Shown piece by piece: positions 15,190 to 24,631 of a stretch of DNA of 64,000 nucleotides. The notes beneath the pieces are model-generated. The model worked only from the letters and a program-made list of their open reading frames with translations, was not told the DNA's origin and searched no databases. This stretch comes from an uncultured Sphingomonadaceae bacterium (GTDB taxonomy: Bacteria > Pseudomonadota > Alphaproteobacteria > Sphingomonadales > Sphingomonadaceae). The stretch's first letter is position 1; each line of letters begins with the position of its first letter. The position numbers and the translations under genes were made by a program. The DNA lies in the NCBI GenBank assembly GCA_947503245.1, contig CANNCV010000001.1, positions 371,501 to 435,500 on the forward strand. The letters are read 5' to 3'.

Positions 15190-17376
15190 TCACTTCAGGG
15201 TGGTTGCCATCAATGCTGATCGCAGTTCAGCAGCGCGAAGTGGTTTTGACAAAATCAACCCTGTTTCAATGTCCAGTTCTTCGCGAATTTGTTCTGGATG
15301 GTGTCCGGAAATAATGATGATTTGGGTGTTTTGTTTTAGTATTTGTTCGATTGATTCCTGTTTATCAGCAAGCGTCCCGCTGTCACCAAAATCAAAATCT
15401 GTCAGCAGAACATCATAACCCGTCAGACCCTTCGGGAAACTCTGATAGGGTTTTACTTCACATCCCCATTGTTCTAATATCCGCTCAGTCGAAAGCAGTG
15501 TTTCTCTGTCATCATCTGTGATAGCCACTTTCAGCCCAGCCAATGGCATTTTGCTAGGACCACGCGATTGCATTTCTTCAGCTTGGCCAGATATCACTGC
15601 AAGGCTATGTATCACGGCTGATGTGCCCCTACCTTTTTCAGACTTCAGAGAAAATCTTAAACCCAGCAATTTTGACAAGCGGCTAACAATGGCAAGGCCT
15701 AGGCCTTTATTCTCTGAGCGTAAGACTGATTTATCGGAGGAACGATAAAATTCTTTCTGTACATGCTTTAGATCGGTTTCGGAGATACCCAGCCCATTAT
15801 CAACTACCCATAATGCTACGTTTTTCCTCTCCCGTCTGCATCCGACAATTACCGTTTTACCAGCTGCATATTTGATCGCGTTAGATACCAAATTCTGCAG
15901 CATAGTGCCTACCAGAGCGCGATCAGTTTTAACGATGAGCTCCGAAGGAATAAGCCTGAGATCCACCCCAGCCTGTTCTGCGACAAGGGCATTTTGGCTA
16001 TCTATCTCAGCCAGCAGTTCATTTATTGCCACGGGCCCGATATCTGTTTGTAAAGTGCCGCTCTCAATCGCAGCAATGTCCAGCAGCGAACGAAACATGC
16101 GTGCGGCATTGTCCACTGACCATGATATTTTAGAGACAATCTCGGCCTGTGAAGAGGTCAGGTCACTTTGCGCCAGACGGTCAGCCAATAACCCCACAGC
16201 ATGGATAGGTTGCCGCAAATCATGGCTTGCCTGCGCCAAAAAGCGGGATTTTGTTTCTGCGGCATCGCGATATGTCTCTATCGCATGGCGCACCCACTGC
16301 CATAGCTTTCCGACACCCATGAATATGAGCAGAAAAATACCCTGAGATGTTTGTTGAAAGATAAGAGTTTGTTCTAAAAAAATCGGACTGAACAAAAGTA
16401 ACAGAATAGCAGAAAGTGCAGCAACTCGCCCATATGGTCTTGCTAGAAATACCCAAAGCAGCAGCCCAGTAACGGCAAGAAGATAGGGCGGTATCCAGCC
16501 GAGCATGACCGGCGGCCCGTCCAACAGAGTCTGTGCGGCCAATACACTCCCCGCCGCCCTGGGCGTATAACGATTTTGCACAGCATGAAATGTGTCACGG
16601 CTAAAATTGCCAATATGGCTGATAACAACGCGTTTATTTTTCAAAGACGTAGCATCATATGTGCCGGACATTATAGCTTTTGCACTTATCGTAGGGATTG
16701 TGTCGGGATTATAGCTAAGATCCACATTGAAAATATTATGCGAAGGCCGTTTACCGTCCGCCATAAGGTTCCCGATAGATGGGAAAACACCTTCATCTGT
16801 GGTGGCCAAATAAGGTGCATGGAGAGGGGCTCCAAAGGCACCTGGGCGCAATGTCATGATAGCCGGAACGACATAAGGTCTGATCGAGGCATCGATACCA
16901 AGTGAGAAATCCGCAAATTTAGGCTTCTCTGAAACGCGTAAGGAAGTAGACAGTTTTATGGCATCTTTGGGGCTCAAATCAATTTGCCAGACAGGTTTGG
17001 CGGGTAATGCTTTGATAGCAGCTGCAAGACCTTGCCGGTCATTTGCCTTGGCATTGTCAAAGAATTGCGGTGTAATAATTATCTGTTTGGGCGCATTACC
17101 ATTTATACGTGTCAAAAGAATCGCAAGATCGTTTTTGTCCCAAGAGCGATCGGGCAATTGTGTTAATGTTGGTTCGTCGATAGCGATGATGACGGCATCG
17201 CCATTATAGGGTTGGCTATTAAGGCCTGCAGTTACCCGCTGTTGCAACCAATCATAGGGCGCGAAAGGAAGTCCGGTGCCCAGAACGCTGAATACAAGTA
17301 TCAAGACCGCCGCGAAGACCATTTCCCTTTTTGACGGCCTTCTCCATCCCGCCCTTATACTATTAAATCTCGTCAT
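15190..17376 (-). CDS. CHASE2-domain hybrid histidine kinase
   Basis: A 728-residue sensor. One membrane segment (about 18-36) leads to an extracytoplasmic CHASE2 domain (about 40-290), then three hydrophobic segments (about 290-360). The dimerisation domain carries H385 (QASHDLRQPIHAVG). The ATPase has the N-box (NLVSNAIKY) and VDNGLGIS, and a C-terminal receiver has its Asp in LLTDFDFG. An upstream GTG at 17448 is possible, but the ATG at 17376 with GGAA is preferred. CHASE2 ligands are not known. Its neighbours suggest it controls the peptide cluster together with the response regulator. Confidence 0.9.
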   Translation of the reverse strand: MTRFNSIRAGWRRPSKREMVFAAVLILVFSVLGTGLPFAPYDWLQQRVTAGLNSQPYNGDAVIIAIDEPTLTQLPDRSWDKNDLAILLTRINGNAPKQIIITPQFFDNAKANDRQGLAAAIKALPAKPVWQIDLSPKDAIKLSTSLRVSEKPKFADFSLGIDASIRPYVVPAIMTLRPGAFGAPLHAPYLATTDEGVFPSIGNLMADGKRPSHNIFNVDLSYNPDTIPTISAKAIMSGTYDATSLKNKRVVISHIGNFSRDTFHAVQNRYTPRAAGSVLAAQTLLDGPPVMLGWIPPYLLAVTGLLLWVFLARPYGRVAALSAILLLLFSPIFLEQTLIFQQTSQGIFLLIFMGVGKLWQWVRHAIETYRDAAETKSRFLAQASHDLRQPIHAVGLLADRLAQSDLTSSQAEIVSKISWSVDNAARMFRSLLDIAAIESGTLQTDIGPVAINELLAEIDSQNALVAEQAGVDLRLIPSELIVKTDRALVGTMLQNLVSNAIKYAAGKTVIVGCRRERKNVALWVVDNGLGISETDLKHVQKEFYRSSDKSVLRSENKGLGLAIVSRLSKLLGLRFSLKSEKGRGTSAVIHSLAVISGQAEEMQSRGPSKMPLAGLKVAITDDDRETLLSTERILEQWGCEVKPYQSFPKGLTGYDVLLTDFDFGDSGTLADKQESIEQILKQNTQIIIISGHHPEQIREELDIETGLILSKPLRAAELRSALMATTLK

Positions 17377-17646
17377 TTCGATTCCAACATCCAGATCATT
17401 ATCTTCTTGTCCGGCCTCAAATTCTGGCCCATTTGCCCAGAAAATCACTAAGTTGAATCTATGTTACCAGCAATAGTGCAAGTGTAGGTGCTCTTCGCTA
17501 TGCCAAGCGAAATTCAAGCGTCTGTTGCAGCCTCTTAATTGATGGCAATACAAATCTAAACTGGGATGCTTGGCAGGTCTTTAGGTCAGGATATCGCAGC
17601 TATGGCGCAATGCAATCGGGCGTATTTGCTTGGACAATGCTAGCAA

Positions 17647-18696
17647 CTAGCTAATGCTCATCATAATCTTAATGACATTCTCATCGCGGGCATCGAAAAT
17701 CCGGTAGGCTTGCGCGCCGTCGGATAGGTCCATCTCATGCGAAAACAGTTCTGTGCCTTTTAACCGGCCCGATTGGAGCAGCGGTATAAGCGGCGCCCAA
17801 AGGTCTTGAACAGGTGCAACACCCGCCTTGACTGTAACGCCTTTATAGAGAATTTGATTGAGCGGCAACGCCACATCGGGCTGTGGCAACCCAATGAATG
17901 ACAGCGCCCCGCCCGGCCTTACCAATGGCAAGGTTGAGGCAACGGCGGCACGTGCGCCCGATGCTTCAAATACGCAGTGCACGCCGCCTTTTGTGGCATC
18001 AAGAATAGCGCCAATTGCTTCCTTGCCAGGTGCGAATGTGATGGCGCCAAGCTTTTCCCCATGCGCGCGGCGCGCGGCGATAGGGTCAATGGCAAACACT
18101 TGTGATGCACCGCGCAGAAAGGCGAGTTCAATACCAAGCAGCCCAATCGGACCAAGCCCGACAACCGCCAGAGACTGGCCGGGTTTCAGGCCCGTATTGT
18201 TTATCCCGAACGCAGCCGTTGCCAAAGCATCGGTTAGCAACACGGCTTGTTCATCGCCCACACCTTCAGGAATGCGCATCAGGGTTCGGTCAGCATTGGG
18301 AATTTGCACAAATTCTGCCTGCCCGCCATTCATCTCATCGCTAAGGCCAAAAGCTGTTACCCGGCTGCATTTCCATATCTGGCCTGTGCGGCAAGAGGTG
18401 CAATGCCCGCAGCCTGTTCCGCCGGCGGACAATACTTTGTCACCGACCTTCAGATCATGCACATCTGGCCCTATATCTACAACCTCTCCGATAAATTCGT
18501 GACCCACACAAAATTTGTGCTGGTCCGCATCATAATTGGTCTGGCCGATCTGATCGCCATGATAAATGTGCAGATCCGACCCGCAAATGCTGCATTTGTC
18601 GACCTGCATGATAACCGCATTGTCGATGGTGCGCTCGGGGTCTTTGAAATCTTCGTAGCGAATATCGCGCGGGCCGTTAAAGACTAGAGCTTTCAT
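17647..18696 (-). CDS. Zinc-dependent medium-chain alcohol dehydrogenase
   Basis: A 349-residue MDR enzyme that oxidises an alcohol or polyol with NAD(P). The catalytic zinc ligands are visible as the Cys of CSICGSDLH and the HE of VGHEFIGEV. The structural zinc site is the four-Cys lobe GCGHCTSCRTGQIWKC. The dinucleotide fold has VVGLGPIGLLG. AGGAG precedes the ATG. It ends a run of minus-strand catabolic genes (17647-23627), about 110 bp from the GST gene. The substrate is unknown. Confidence 0.9.
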   Translation of the reverse strand: MKALVFNGPRDIRYEDFKDPERTIDNAVIMQVDKCSICGSDLHIYHGDQIGQTNYDADQHKFCVGHEFIGEVVDIGPDVHDLKVGDKVLSAGGTGCGHCTSCRTGQIWKCSRVTAFGLSDEMNGGQAEFVQIPNADRTLMRIPEGVGDEQAVLLTDALATAAFGINNTGLKPGQSLAVVGLGPIGLLGIELAFLRGASQVFAIDPIAARRAHGEKLGAITFAPGKEAIGAILDATKGGVHCVFEASGARAAVASTLPLVRPGGALSFIGLPQPDVALPLNQILYKGVTVKAGVAPVQDLWAPLIPLLQSGRLKGTELFSHEMDLSDGAQAYRIFDARDENVIKIMMSIS

Positions 18697-18806
18697 TGCG
18701 TTTCTCCTGCGATCATGGGTAATTTTATACTGAGTGCTTTAAGGGCATTGAGTCAAGCGTTGGACAAGCGGCTCTCTAAAAAAGCGGTGCCGCTGAACAA
18801 CCATAT

Positions 18807-19421
18807 TTATTCTATCGCAACGGCCTTTTTCCAAGCAGGGCGATCTTGCAATCTTTCAAAATAGGCCTGCACACGATGTGGCAAGGACAGCCCACACAGT
18901 GCGTTTGCCAGAAACAGGCTGTACCCAACAGAAATATCAGCAGCGGTGAACCGGTCTGAGGCAATGAATGACCTTTGGGCAAGATGCTCATCCTGCATCT
19001 CAAAAGCCTTTTCAGCCTGATATTTCACATAGGTTTCATACCCTTTGGAGACTGCATATTTCTCTACGCCCATTTTTTGACCAAGATAGACGGCAAGATA
19101 ATGCGACAATCCGCTTTCAGCCATGTGCAACCAGGTCAAATAGAATGCAAAATCACCCTCTTCAGGCTCTACGCCAAAAGATGATGGGCCGTGCTTGGCC
19201 AGAATATATTGTAATATGACTGTCGATTCCAAAACAAGGTGATCACCATCATAAAAGGCTGGCACCTTGCCCATAGGGTTGATCTGGCGATATGCATCAG
19301 ATGCAAAATATTCGGCGTCATAGCCTATGGTTTTTAATGCATAATCAAGGCCCATTTCTTCGAGCAGCCAAAGCGGCCTAAGGGAGCGGGATCTTGGTGT
19401 GTGAAATAGAATGAAAGACAT
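18807..19421 (-). CDS. Glutathione S-transferase
   Basis: A 204-residue GST. The N-terminal thioredoxin-like domain begins FILFHTPRSRSLRPLW and contains PMGKVPAFYDGDHLVLEST, where the cis-Pro and glutathione-binding ES are conserved. The helical C-terminal domain includes FTAADISVGYSL, the usual N-capping Asp motif. The start at 19421 lies 8 bp after the stop of the upstream oxidoreductase. In this cluster it may detoxify electrophilic intermediates. Confidence 0.88.
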   Translation of the reverse strand: MSFILFHTPRSRSLRPLWLLEEMGLDYALKTIGYDAEYFASDAYRQINPMGKVPAFYDGDHLVLESTVILQYILAKHGPSSFGVEPEEGDFAFYLTWLHMAESGLSHYLAVYLGQKMGVEKYAVSKGYETYVKYQAEKAFEMQDEHLAQRSFIASDRFTAADISVGYSLFLANALCGLSLPHRVQAYFERLQDRPAWKKAVAIE

Positions 19422-19428
19422 AGCCGGC

Positions 19429-20451
19429 CTATAATTGCTTTGCATGGATTTGAACGATGACTTTGCCTTCAACTTTTCCATCTGCGATATGCGTTGCCGC
19501 TGTCACCGCATCATCGAAATCAAAGACCTGGCTGCTTGAAAGATCAATTGCGCCTTCCTGCCAATGCTTAATCAAATCCTGATGGGTTTCGAGCACCTGA
19601 TCAGCGGTCCATCCAACGGGCATTGCCCCCAATAGGGAAATATTGTTCAGCACCGTTTCTTCCAGAGCGATGCGCGCCCATTCACCGCTGGCATAACCGA
19701 TGACCACAAACCGCCCTTCGAAAGCGATCGCATTGAACGCAGCGCGTGCAGCTTTGCCGCCAACGGGGTCAAAGACAATAGAGACGCCCTTGCCGCCCGT
19801 AAGGTCCAGCGCAGCCTGTGTAATGTCTTGCTGCTTTCTGTCGATAACGTCATCTGCGCCGATGCTTTTGCAAAAAGCCGCTTTTTGCGGTCCGCCAGCA
19901 ACCGCGATAACGCGCGCGCCCTTGGCTTTGGCCAATTGAACCGCTGCATTGCCAGAGCTGCCCGATGCACCCAATACCAGCACGATATCGTCTTTCGTGA
20001 TTTTCGCGCGCCGGACGAGTGCGACCCATGCCGTTTGATAGGGTATGTAAAGCCCTGCTGCCTCTACACCGCTCATTTCATCGGGGATCGGCAATAGACC
20101 ATATATCACGCCCGCATTAGTGCCGCCTGCCGCCATCAAGCACTCTTCAGCCAATCCGCCGGCTCCTACCTGAAAAAGAGTTGGGCCGACCACACGGGTA
20201 CCAATCAGCGCTTCATCGACACCTTCACCAATGGCGATGACCTCGCCCGCAGCCTCTTGAGAAGGCGTAAAAGGAAGTCGCGGCGTAAGAGGGTAATTGT
20301 CGCGGCTCATCAAGACATCAGGCAGGCCTAAGCCGCAGGCTTCGACTTTGACTTTGACCTGACCAGGGCGGGGCTCAAGACTCGCGGCATCCTCCTGACG
20401 TGTCCAAACATCTTTCGGCTCTCCAAACGATTCGACTACCCATCTACGCAT
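19429..20451 (-). CDS. NADPH:quinone oxidoreductase family protein (zinc-free MDR)
   Basis: A 340-residue MDR protein of the quinone reductase or enoyl reductase type. The nucleotide fold has VLGASGSSGNAAVQLAKAKG with the AxxGxxG-like turn, and no structural zinc Cys lobe is present. The catalytic domain begins MRRWVVESFGEP. It sits between the acyl-CoA dehydrogenase and GST genes in the same orientation. The substrate is probably an enone or quinone. Confidence 0.85.
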   Translation of the reverse strand: MRRWVVESFGEPKDVWTRQEDAASLEPRPGQVKVKVEACGLGLPDVLMSRDNYPLTPRLPFTPSQEAAGEVIAIGEGVDEALIGTRVVGPTLFQVGAGGLAEECLMAAGGTNAGVIYGLLPIPDEMSGVEAAGLYIPYQTAWVALVRRAKITKDDIVLVLGASGSSGNAAVQLAKAKGARVIAVAGGPQKAAFCKSIGADDVIDRKQQDITQAALDLTGGKGVSIVFDPVGGKAARAAFNAIAFEGRFVVIGYASGEWARIALEETVLNNISLLGAMPVGWTADQVLETHQDLIKHWQEGAIDLSSSQVFDFDDAVTAATHIADGKVEGKVIVQIHAKQL

Positions 20452-20504
20452 CTTGCATTCTCCCTTTTAGCTTGTGTCCAACGCCCTACGGTTTCCTCTT
20501 AGCT

Positions 20505-21752
20505 TCAATCAGTGGGCACGTCGTTCCAGCCTGCACCCGGTTTTGCATATTGGCCGATCTTGAACTTACCCAATTGAGAAGCATGCACCTCATCCGGGCC
20601 ATCGGCAAGCCGGATGAAACGCTGTGTCGCCATAATCCCTGCAAGCGGCACATCATCGCTTACGCCCATGCCGCCGAAGATTTGGATTGCGCGATCAGCC
20701 ACTGTTTGCGCCATTTGCGGGGCGACCACTTTGATCGCTCCAATCAAATCCTTGGCATTTTTGGCACCATGGCGGTCAATCGCATCGGCCGCTTTTAAGG
20801 TGAGCAAGCGCGCTTGCTCGATATCGCAATAGCTTTTCGCGATTTCCATCCGAATGCTGGAGCGATCCGATAACATACGGCCAAAGGTTTTGCGCTCTGT
20901 GGCGCGCTGACACATTAATTCCAGAGCAAGCTGCGCCGATCCGATAGAGCGCATGCAGTGATGAATGCGGCCCGGGCCCAGACGGCCCTGTGCAATTTCA
21001 AAGCCCCGCCCTTCGCCAAGAATGATATTCTCTTTGGGAATACGCACATTTTTCAAATGCACCTCGCAATGCCCGCCGGGAGAATGAACGTCGCCAAACA
21101 CCTTCTGCGCACGGATGACCTCTACACCGGGAGTGTCACGCGGAATGATGACGGTTGATTGCTGCGAATGGCGAGGGTTTTCTGGATTGGTTTGGCCCAT
21201 GAGCAGCAAAACTTTGCAGCGCGGGTCCATGATACCCGAAATCCACCATTTCTTGCCGTTGATCACATAGTCATCACCATCACTGCGAATTTCAGTGCGC
21301 ACATTGGTTGCATCTGAACAGGCGTGATCGGGTTCGGTCATCATATAGACCGACCGTATTTCGCCAGCGAGCAAAGGCTCCAACCATTGCTGTTTCTGCG
21401 CATCGGTACCGAATTTGGCAAAAACCTCCATATTGCCAGTGTCAGGCGCAGAGCAATTAAAGACCTCACTACACCAGCCATTACGGCCCATAATCTCTGC
21501 CAAAGGCGCATATTCCAAATTGGTCAGGCCGGGGCTGTATTCGCCATATTCCTCTGGCAAAAACAGATTCCACAAACCGGCTGCTTTCGCCTTTTCTTTC
21601 AGCGGTTCCAGACCGGGCCATGGCTTCCAGCGATTGGCCGGATCATCATTCCATGCATGAACCTCATGATCCACAGGCAGGATGTTGGCATCGACAAAGG
21701 TTTGCAATTTGGCGATCAGATCTTGCGTTTTCTGGCTATATTCGAAGAGCAT
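20505..21752 (-). CDS. Acyl-CoA dehydrogenase, ACAD10/11-like
   Basis: A 415-residue FAD enzyme that introduces an alpha,beta double bond in an acyl-CoA. Visible motifs are YMMTEPDHACSDATN and NGKKWWISG in the middle domain, and RLGPGRIHHCMRSIG and QIFGGMGVSDD in the C-terminal helical domain. The RLGPGRIHHCMR segment is characteristic of the clade containing mammalian ACAD10 and ACAD11. Those proteins are fused to a kinase-like APH domain, and here a separate APH-like gene follows in the same operon. The true substrate is inferred to be a hydroxylated or branched acyl-CoA. Confidence 0.9.
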   Translation of the reverse strand: MLFEYSQKTQDLIAKLQTFVDANILPVDHEVHAWNDDPANRWKPWPGLEPLKEKAKAAGLWNLFLPEEYGEYSPGLTNLEYAPLAEIMGRNGWCSEVFNCSAPDTGNMEVFAKFGTDAQKQQWLEPLLAGEIRSVYMMTEPDHACSDATNVRTEIRSDGDDYVINGKKWWISGIMDPRCKVLLLMGQTNPENPRHSQQSTVIIPRDTPGVEVIRAQKVFGDVHSPGGHCEVHLKNVRIPKENIILGEGRGFEIAQGRLGPGRIHHCMRSIGSAQLALELMCQRATERKTFGRMLSDRSSIRMEIAKSYCDIEQARLLTLKAADAIDRHGAKNAKDLIGAIKVVAPQMAQTVADRAIQIFGGMGVSDDVPLAGIMATQRFIRLADGPDEVHASQLGKFKIGQYAKPGAGWNDVPTD

Positions 21753-21829
21753 AAATGGTGTCCTAAGCTTTGTTTGATGGGCTGTATTTGTTGAGCTGAG
21801 TTTTCGGGTTAGATTTAAGGCGCTGGTCG

Positions 21830-22564
21830 CTAAAGCGTTAGCCCGCCATCTGCGATGAGTGTATGGCCCTGCACGTAAGAAGCGAGCGGCGATGCCAGAA
21901 ACAACGCAGCGCCCGCCATCTCATCTGGTGTTCCAGCACGCCGAAGGGGGATAGTGCGCAGCATCGCTTCGTTGCGTTTTTCATTCTTAGTGGTGACCGC
22001 TGTCAGCTTTGTCGGCACCAGCCCTGGGGCAAGACCGTTCACTCTTATCCCGTCACGCGCCCACGATTGGCCAAGCGTTTTTGTAAGGCTGATGGCAGCG
22101 GCTTTGGAGGCGGCATAAGCGGGGTTGCCAATATTCGCCTGAAACCCCGAAACTGAGCTGACGATTATAAGTGATCCATTGGCTGCGCTTAGCATGGGTT
22201 TGAACTTTGTGGCCGTATGCATCACAGAGTTGATATTGATATCCATCACGTCATCCCAGCCCGGCTTGGCATATTCTGCCTGTTTATACCGGACGAACCC
22301 TTGAGACTGCACAAGCACATCCAAAGCGTCAAAAGGCGGGGCATAGGCGGTCAATTCATCATAATCAGCGACATTGACCTGCGCATAATGCAGGCCTTCC
22401 AGATCGGAACCTTCCTCAGCGGAATAATCGCCTGCCCCTGCACGCGTGCCCCATATATGCACCTCTGCCCCGCGCATACGAAAGCCATGCGCGATACCAT
22501 TTCCGATACCGCTGGAACCACCAACCACCAGCACGCGCTTTCCAGAAAAGTCCAAATCAGTCAT
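21830..22564 (-). CDS. Short-chain dehydrogenase/reductase (SDR)
   Basis: A 244-residue classical SDR. The cofactor site is VVGGSSGIGNGIA, the catalytic Ser is in IIVSSVSG and the Tyr-Lys pair is in NPAYAASKAA, so the enzyme should be active. It starts 13 bp after the APH-like gene, so it belongs to the same transcript. A role in oxidising a 3-hydroxyacyl-CoA or similar alcohol would fit the neighbours, but the substrate cannot be read from the sequence. Confidence 0.88.
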   Translation of the reverse strand: MTDLDFSGKRVLVVGGSSGIGNGIAHGFRMRGAEVHIWGTRAGAGDYSAEEGSDLEGLHYAQVNVADYDELTAYAPPFDALDVLVQSQGFVRYKQAEYAKPGWDDVMDININSVMHTATKFKPMLSAANGSLIIVSSVSGFQANIGNPAYAASKAAAISLTKTLGQSWARDGIRVNGLAPGLVPTKLTAVTTKNEKRNEAMLRTIPLRRAGTPDEMAGAALFLASPLASYVQGHTLIADGGLTL

Positions 22565-22577
22565 AATCGTGTCTCTC

Positions 22578-23627
22578 TCAATTTTTCGCGATCAATCGGT
22601 GCGCGCGCTTGAACAGTGAGATGGTCATTGCATGCAGATGATCGCCGGTTTCTTTGGGTGCTTTGCCAGCACTGGCGCGGGCGTGGGTTCCTTCCAATAT
22701 TGCCCCCAATTTGAAACAGGCGAGCACACCATACCAAGCAATCGCATCCAAATTACGGGCCGAATGCTGATCATAATGTGCGATCAATTGATCTAGACTT
22801 GCAAAGCCGTCCCAAGGTTCGATATCGCCAACAACAGCCGTGTGTTCATCTGCCCAAGTGGCCATGACCCAACCAAGATCAATTAAAGGATCGCCGATTG
22901 TCGCCAGCTCCCAATCGACAAAGGCAGCAAGCTCGGCCCCGTCATGGGCAAACATTGTGTTGGCCAAATGGCAATCGCCGTGGATGATGCCGGGCGCGTA
23001 ATCTTTGGGGAGATTATCCTCTAGCCAAGAGGCAATTCTCTCGACATCAGGCAGCTCTTTGAAGCCAGTCCATGCATCAAATGCGGCATAGCTTTCCAAC
23101 TGCGCCATCCACCGCCCTGATTGCCGCTCCAGAAAACCGTCAGGCTTGCCAAAACCTTCTAAACCGACCGCTTTGTAATCAACCGCCCCCAGGGCCGCCA
23201 TACCTTCGATATAGGAATATCCCATACGCTCGCGGATTGCCGGGTCGCGGCTGTGTAGCTGCGGCAAACCATTTGCGGGATTAAAGCCATCAACCGGAGC
23301 CATAAGATAGAAGCAAGCACCAAGCACTGCCTCATCCGCGCAGCTGGCGATGAATTTGGGATGCGGCACCCCGCTTGCGCTTAATGCTTCCAAAACACGT
23401 GCTTCGCGCTTCATTGTGTCATTGGAGTTTTTGCGCAGATGGAGCGGCGGCCTGCGCAGCACAAATTCGCGACCACCGCGATCAAAATGCAGCAAGATAT
23501 TTTGCGTTCCGCCGGCAAGAAGCTGCAAATTGCTGAGCGGCCCGCTTTCCAGCCCGATATCATCCATCCAAGCCGTTAAAGCTTGAAGATTGACCGGTAT
23601 CGACTCTCCGCTTGTTTGATCTTTCAT
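22578..23627 (-). CDS. APH-family phosphotransferase (acyl-CoA-linked)
   Basis: A 349-residue kinase-fold protein. The phosphate-binding region includes GGTQNILLHF and EFVLRRPP, the catalytic loop is IIHGDCHLANTMF with Asp and Asn, and the metal site is FVDWELATIGDP. This type resembles the N-terminal domain of ACAD10/11 and LvaA of the Pseudomonas levulinate pathway, which phosphorylates 4-hydroxyacyl-CoA. It is not expected to confer aminoglycoside resistance. It is the first gene of the operon and faces the TetR gene across a short promoter region. Confidence 0.88.
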   Translation of the reverse strand: MKDQTSGESIPVNLQALTAWMDDIGLESGPLSNLQLLAGGTQNILLHFDRGGREFVLRRPPLHLRKNSNDTMKREARVLEALSASGVPHPKFIASCADEAVLGACFYLMAPVDGFNPANGLPQLHSRDPAIRERMGYSYIEGMAALGAVDYKAVGLEGFGKPDGFLERQSGRWMAQLESYAAFDAWTGFKELPDVERIASWLEDNLPKDYAPGIIHGDCHLANTMFAHDGAELAAFVDWELATIGDPLIDLGWVMATWADEHTAVVGDIEPWDGFASLDQLIAHYDQHSARNLDAIAWYGVLACFKLGAILEGTHARASAGKAPKETGDHLHAMTISLFKRAHRLIAKN

Positions 23628-23654
23628 AATGCAACTGTATTAATCATTTGCATT
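23628..23654. promoter_or_regulatory. Inverted repeat, candidate TetR operator
   Basis: AATGCAA and TTGCATT are separated by 13 bases in the 66-bp gap between the divergent kinase and TetR genes. A further TTGCAA-like half follows. Position and symmetry make it a candidate operator controlling both directions. Confidence 0.5.
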
Positions 23655-23693
23655 ATTGCAACCCTCAATTGCTTGCGTCTATATGTGGTAATT

Positions 23694-24332
23694 ATGAGCA
23701 AATTGTCTTCAAAAATACGCAGCCCGTCGGTTGAACGGCTCAAGGCCGAGGCACAGCGTCTGTTTGCTAATCGCGGTATTGACGGCGTTACGGTGCGCGA
23801 CATTGCCACGGCTGCCGGGCAAAAAAACCCCGCTGCGGTTGGGTATCATTTCGGTTCGAAAGAGGCTTTGATCCGCGAGCTTATCGTCGATGGCGCCAAA
23901 ATTATTGATGTGCGACGCAATGATGAACTTGATGCTTTGGAGCAAAGCGGTGGCCCGTGCAGCATTTCCCAGATTGTCGATATCTTGATCTACCCATCAG
24001 TCAATTTGGCCTCGCACGATGAAACAGATACATATAATCGCTTTTTGCGCATGCTCACTATGTCGCACCGCGACGTGTTTGACGATGCTCTGGAAGACCG
24101 CTGGAACTCTGGGTATCAGCGCTGCCTGAAACATCTGCGCGCGCTGATGCCAGCAAAAAGCCGAACCATACAAAATCAGCGCTTTATCTTCTTGGAATCC
24201 TATCTCGGAGGGGTGTTGAGCGCGCGCGAAACAAGGCTGGATGACTCGAGCCGCACACACGCAACTTGGAACGACACATCAACACTGGCCCATTTCGCGG
24301 CCACGATTAGCTGCATGTTAGAAATGGAATAA
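23694..24332 (+). CDS. TetR-family transcriptional regulator
   Basis: A 212-residue repressor. The N-terminal HTH reads LFANRGIDGVTVRDIATAAG followed by VGYHFGSKEALI, typical of TetR. The C-terminal ligand domain is not recognisable to family. An upstream frame is open to 23583, but the ATG at 23694 starts the standard fold. It is divergent from the catabolic operon and probably represses it until an acyl-CoA or related ligand is present. Confidence 0.88.
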   Translation: MSKLSSKIRSPSVERLKAEAQRLFANRGIDGVTVRDIATAAGQKNPAAVGYHFGSKEALIRELIVDGAKIIDVRRNDELDALEQSGGPCSISQIVDILIYPSVNLASHDETDTYNRFLRMLTMSHRDVFDDALEDRWNSGYQRCLKHLRALMPAKSRTIQNQRFIFLESYLGGVLSARETRLDDSSRTHATWNDTSTLAHFAATISCMLEME

Positions 24333-24539
24333 TCCGCGTCAGCGCCATCTTTGAAGGTGCTGCACTTTCCCATCAGAGCATCACCCTTCTCCAGTCCGCT
24401 CTTAATAAAGAACCAGACTTAGGAAAGTATAAAGTGGCAAAGAGTTCGAGGCGAAGTGCGAACTGGGACTAGCCCTAAACACTGAATCTATAGGTCAGAT
24501 AAAGACGGCTCAAGCAGCGAAGCGGTAGACTGGAAAAAA

Positions 24540-24631
24540 TGGCGGACACGGAGGGATTCGAACCCTCGAAGCCCCGTAAAGAGCTTGCCTCCTTAGCAGG
24601 GAGGTGGTTTCAGCCGCTCACCCACGTGTCC
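24540..24631 (-). tRNA. tRNA-Ser(GCT)
   Basis: The minus strand folds as a class II tRNA: acceptor stem GGACACG with CGTGTCC, discriminator G and encoded CCA, anticodon loop with GCT (stem CCTCC/GGAGG), long variable arm GCTCTTTACGGGGC-like, and T loop GGTTCGAATCC. The downstream flank contains blocks repeated at 2321-2401, marking the 3' end as the attachment site type used by the integrase at 830. Confidence 0.95.

Noticed and set aside
22578-23627. Aminoglycoside resistance gene
   Set aside because: The fold is APH-like, but the gene lies in an acyl-CoA catabolic operon and resembles ACAD10/11 and LvaA kinases, not resistance enzymes.
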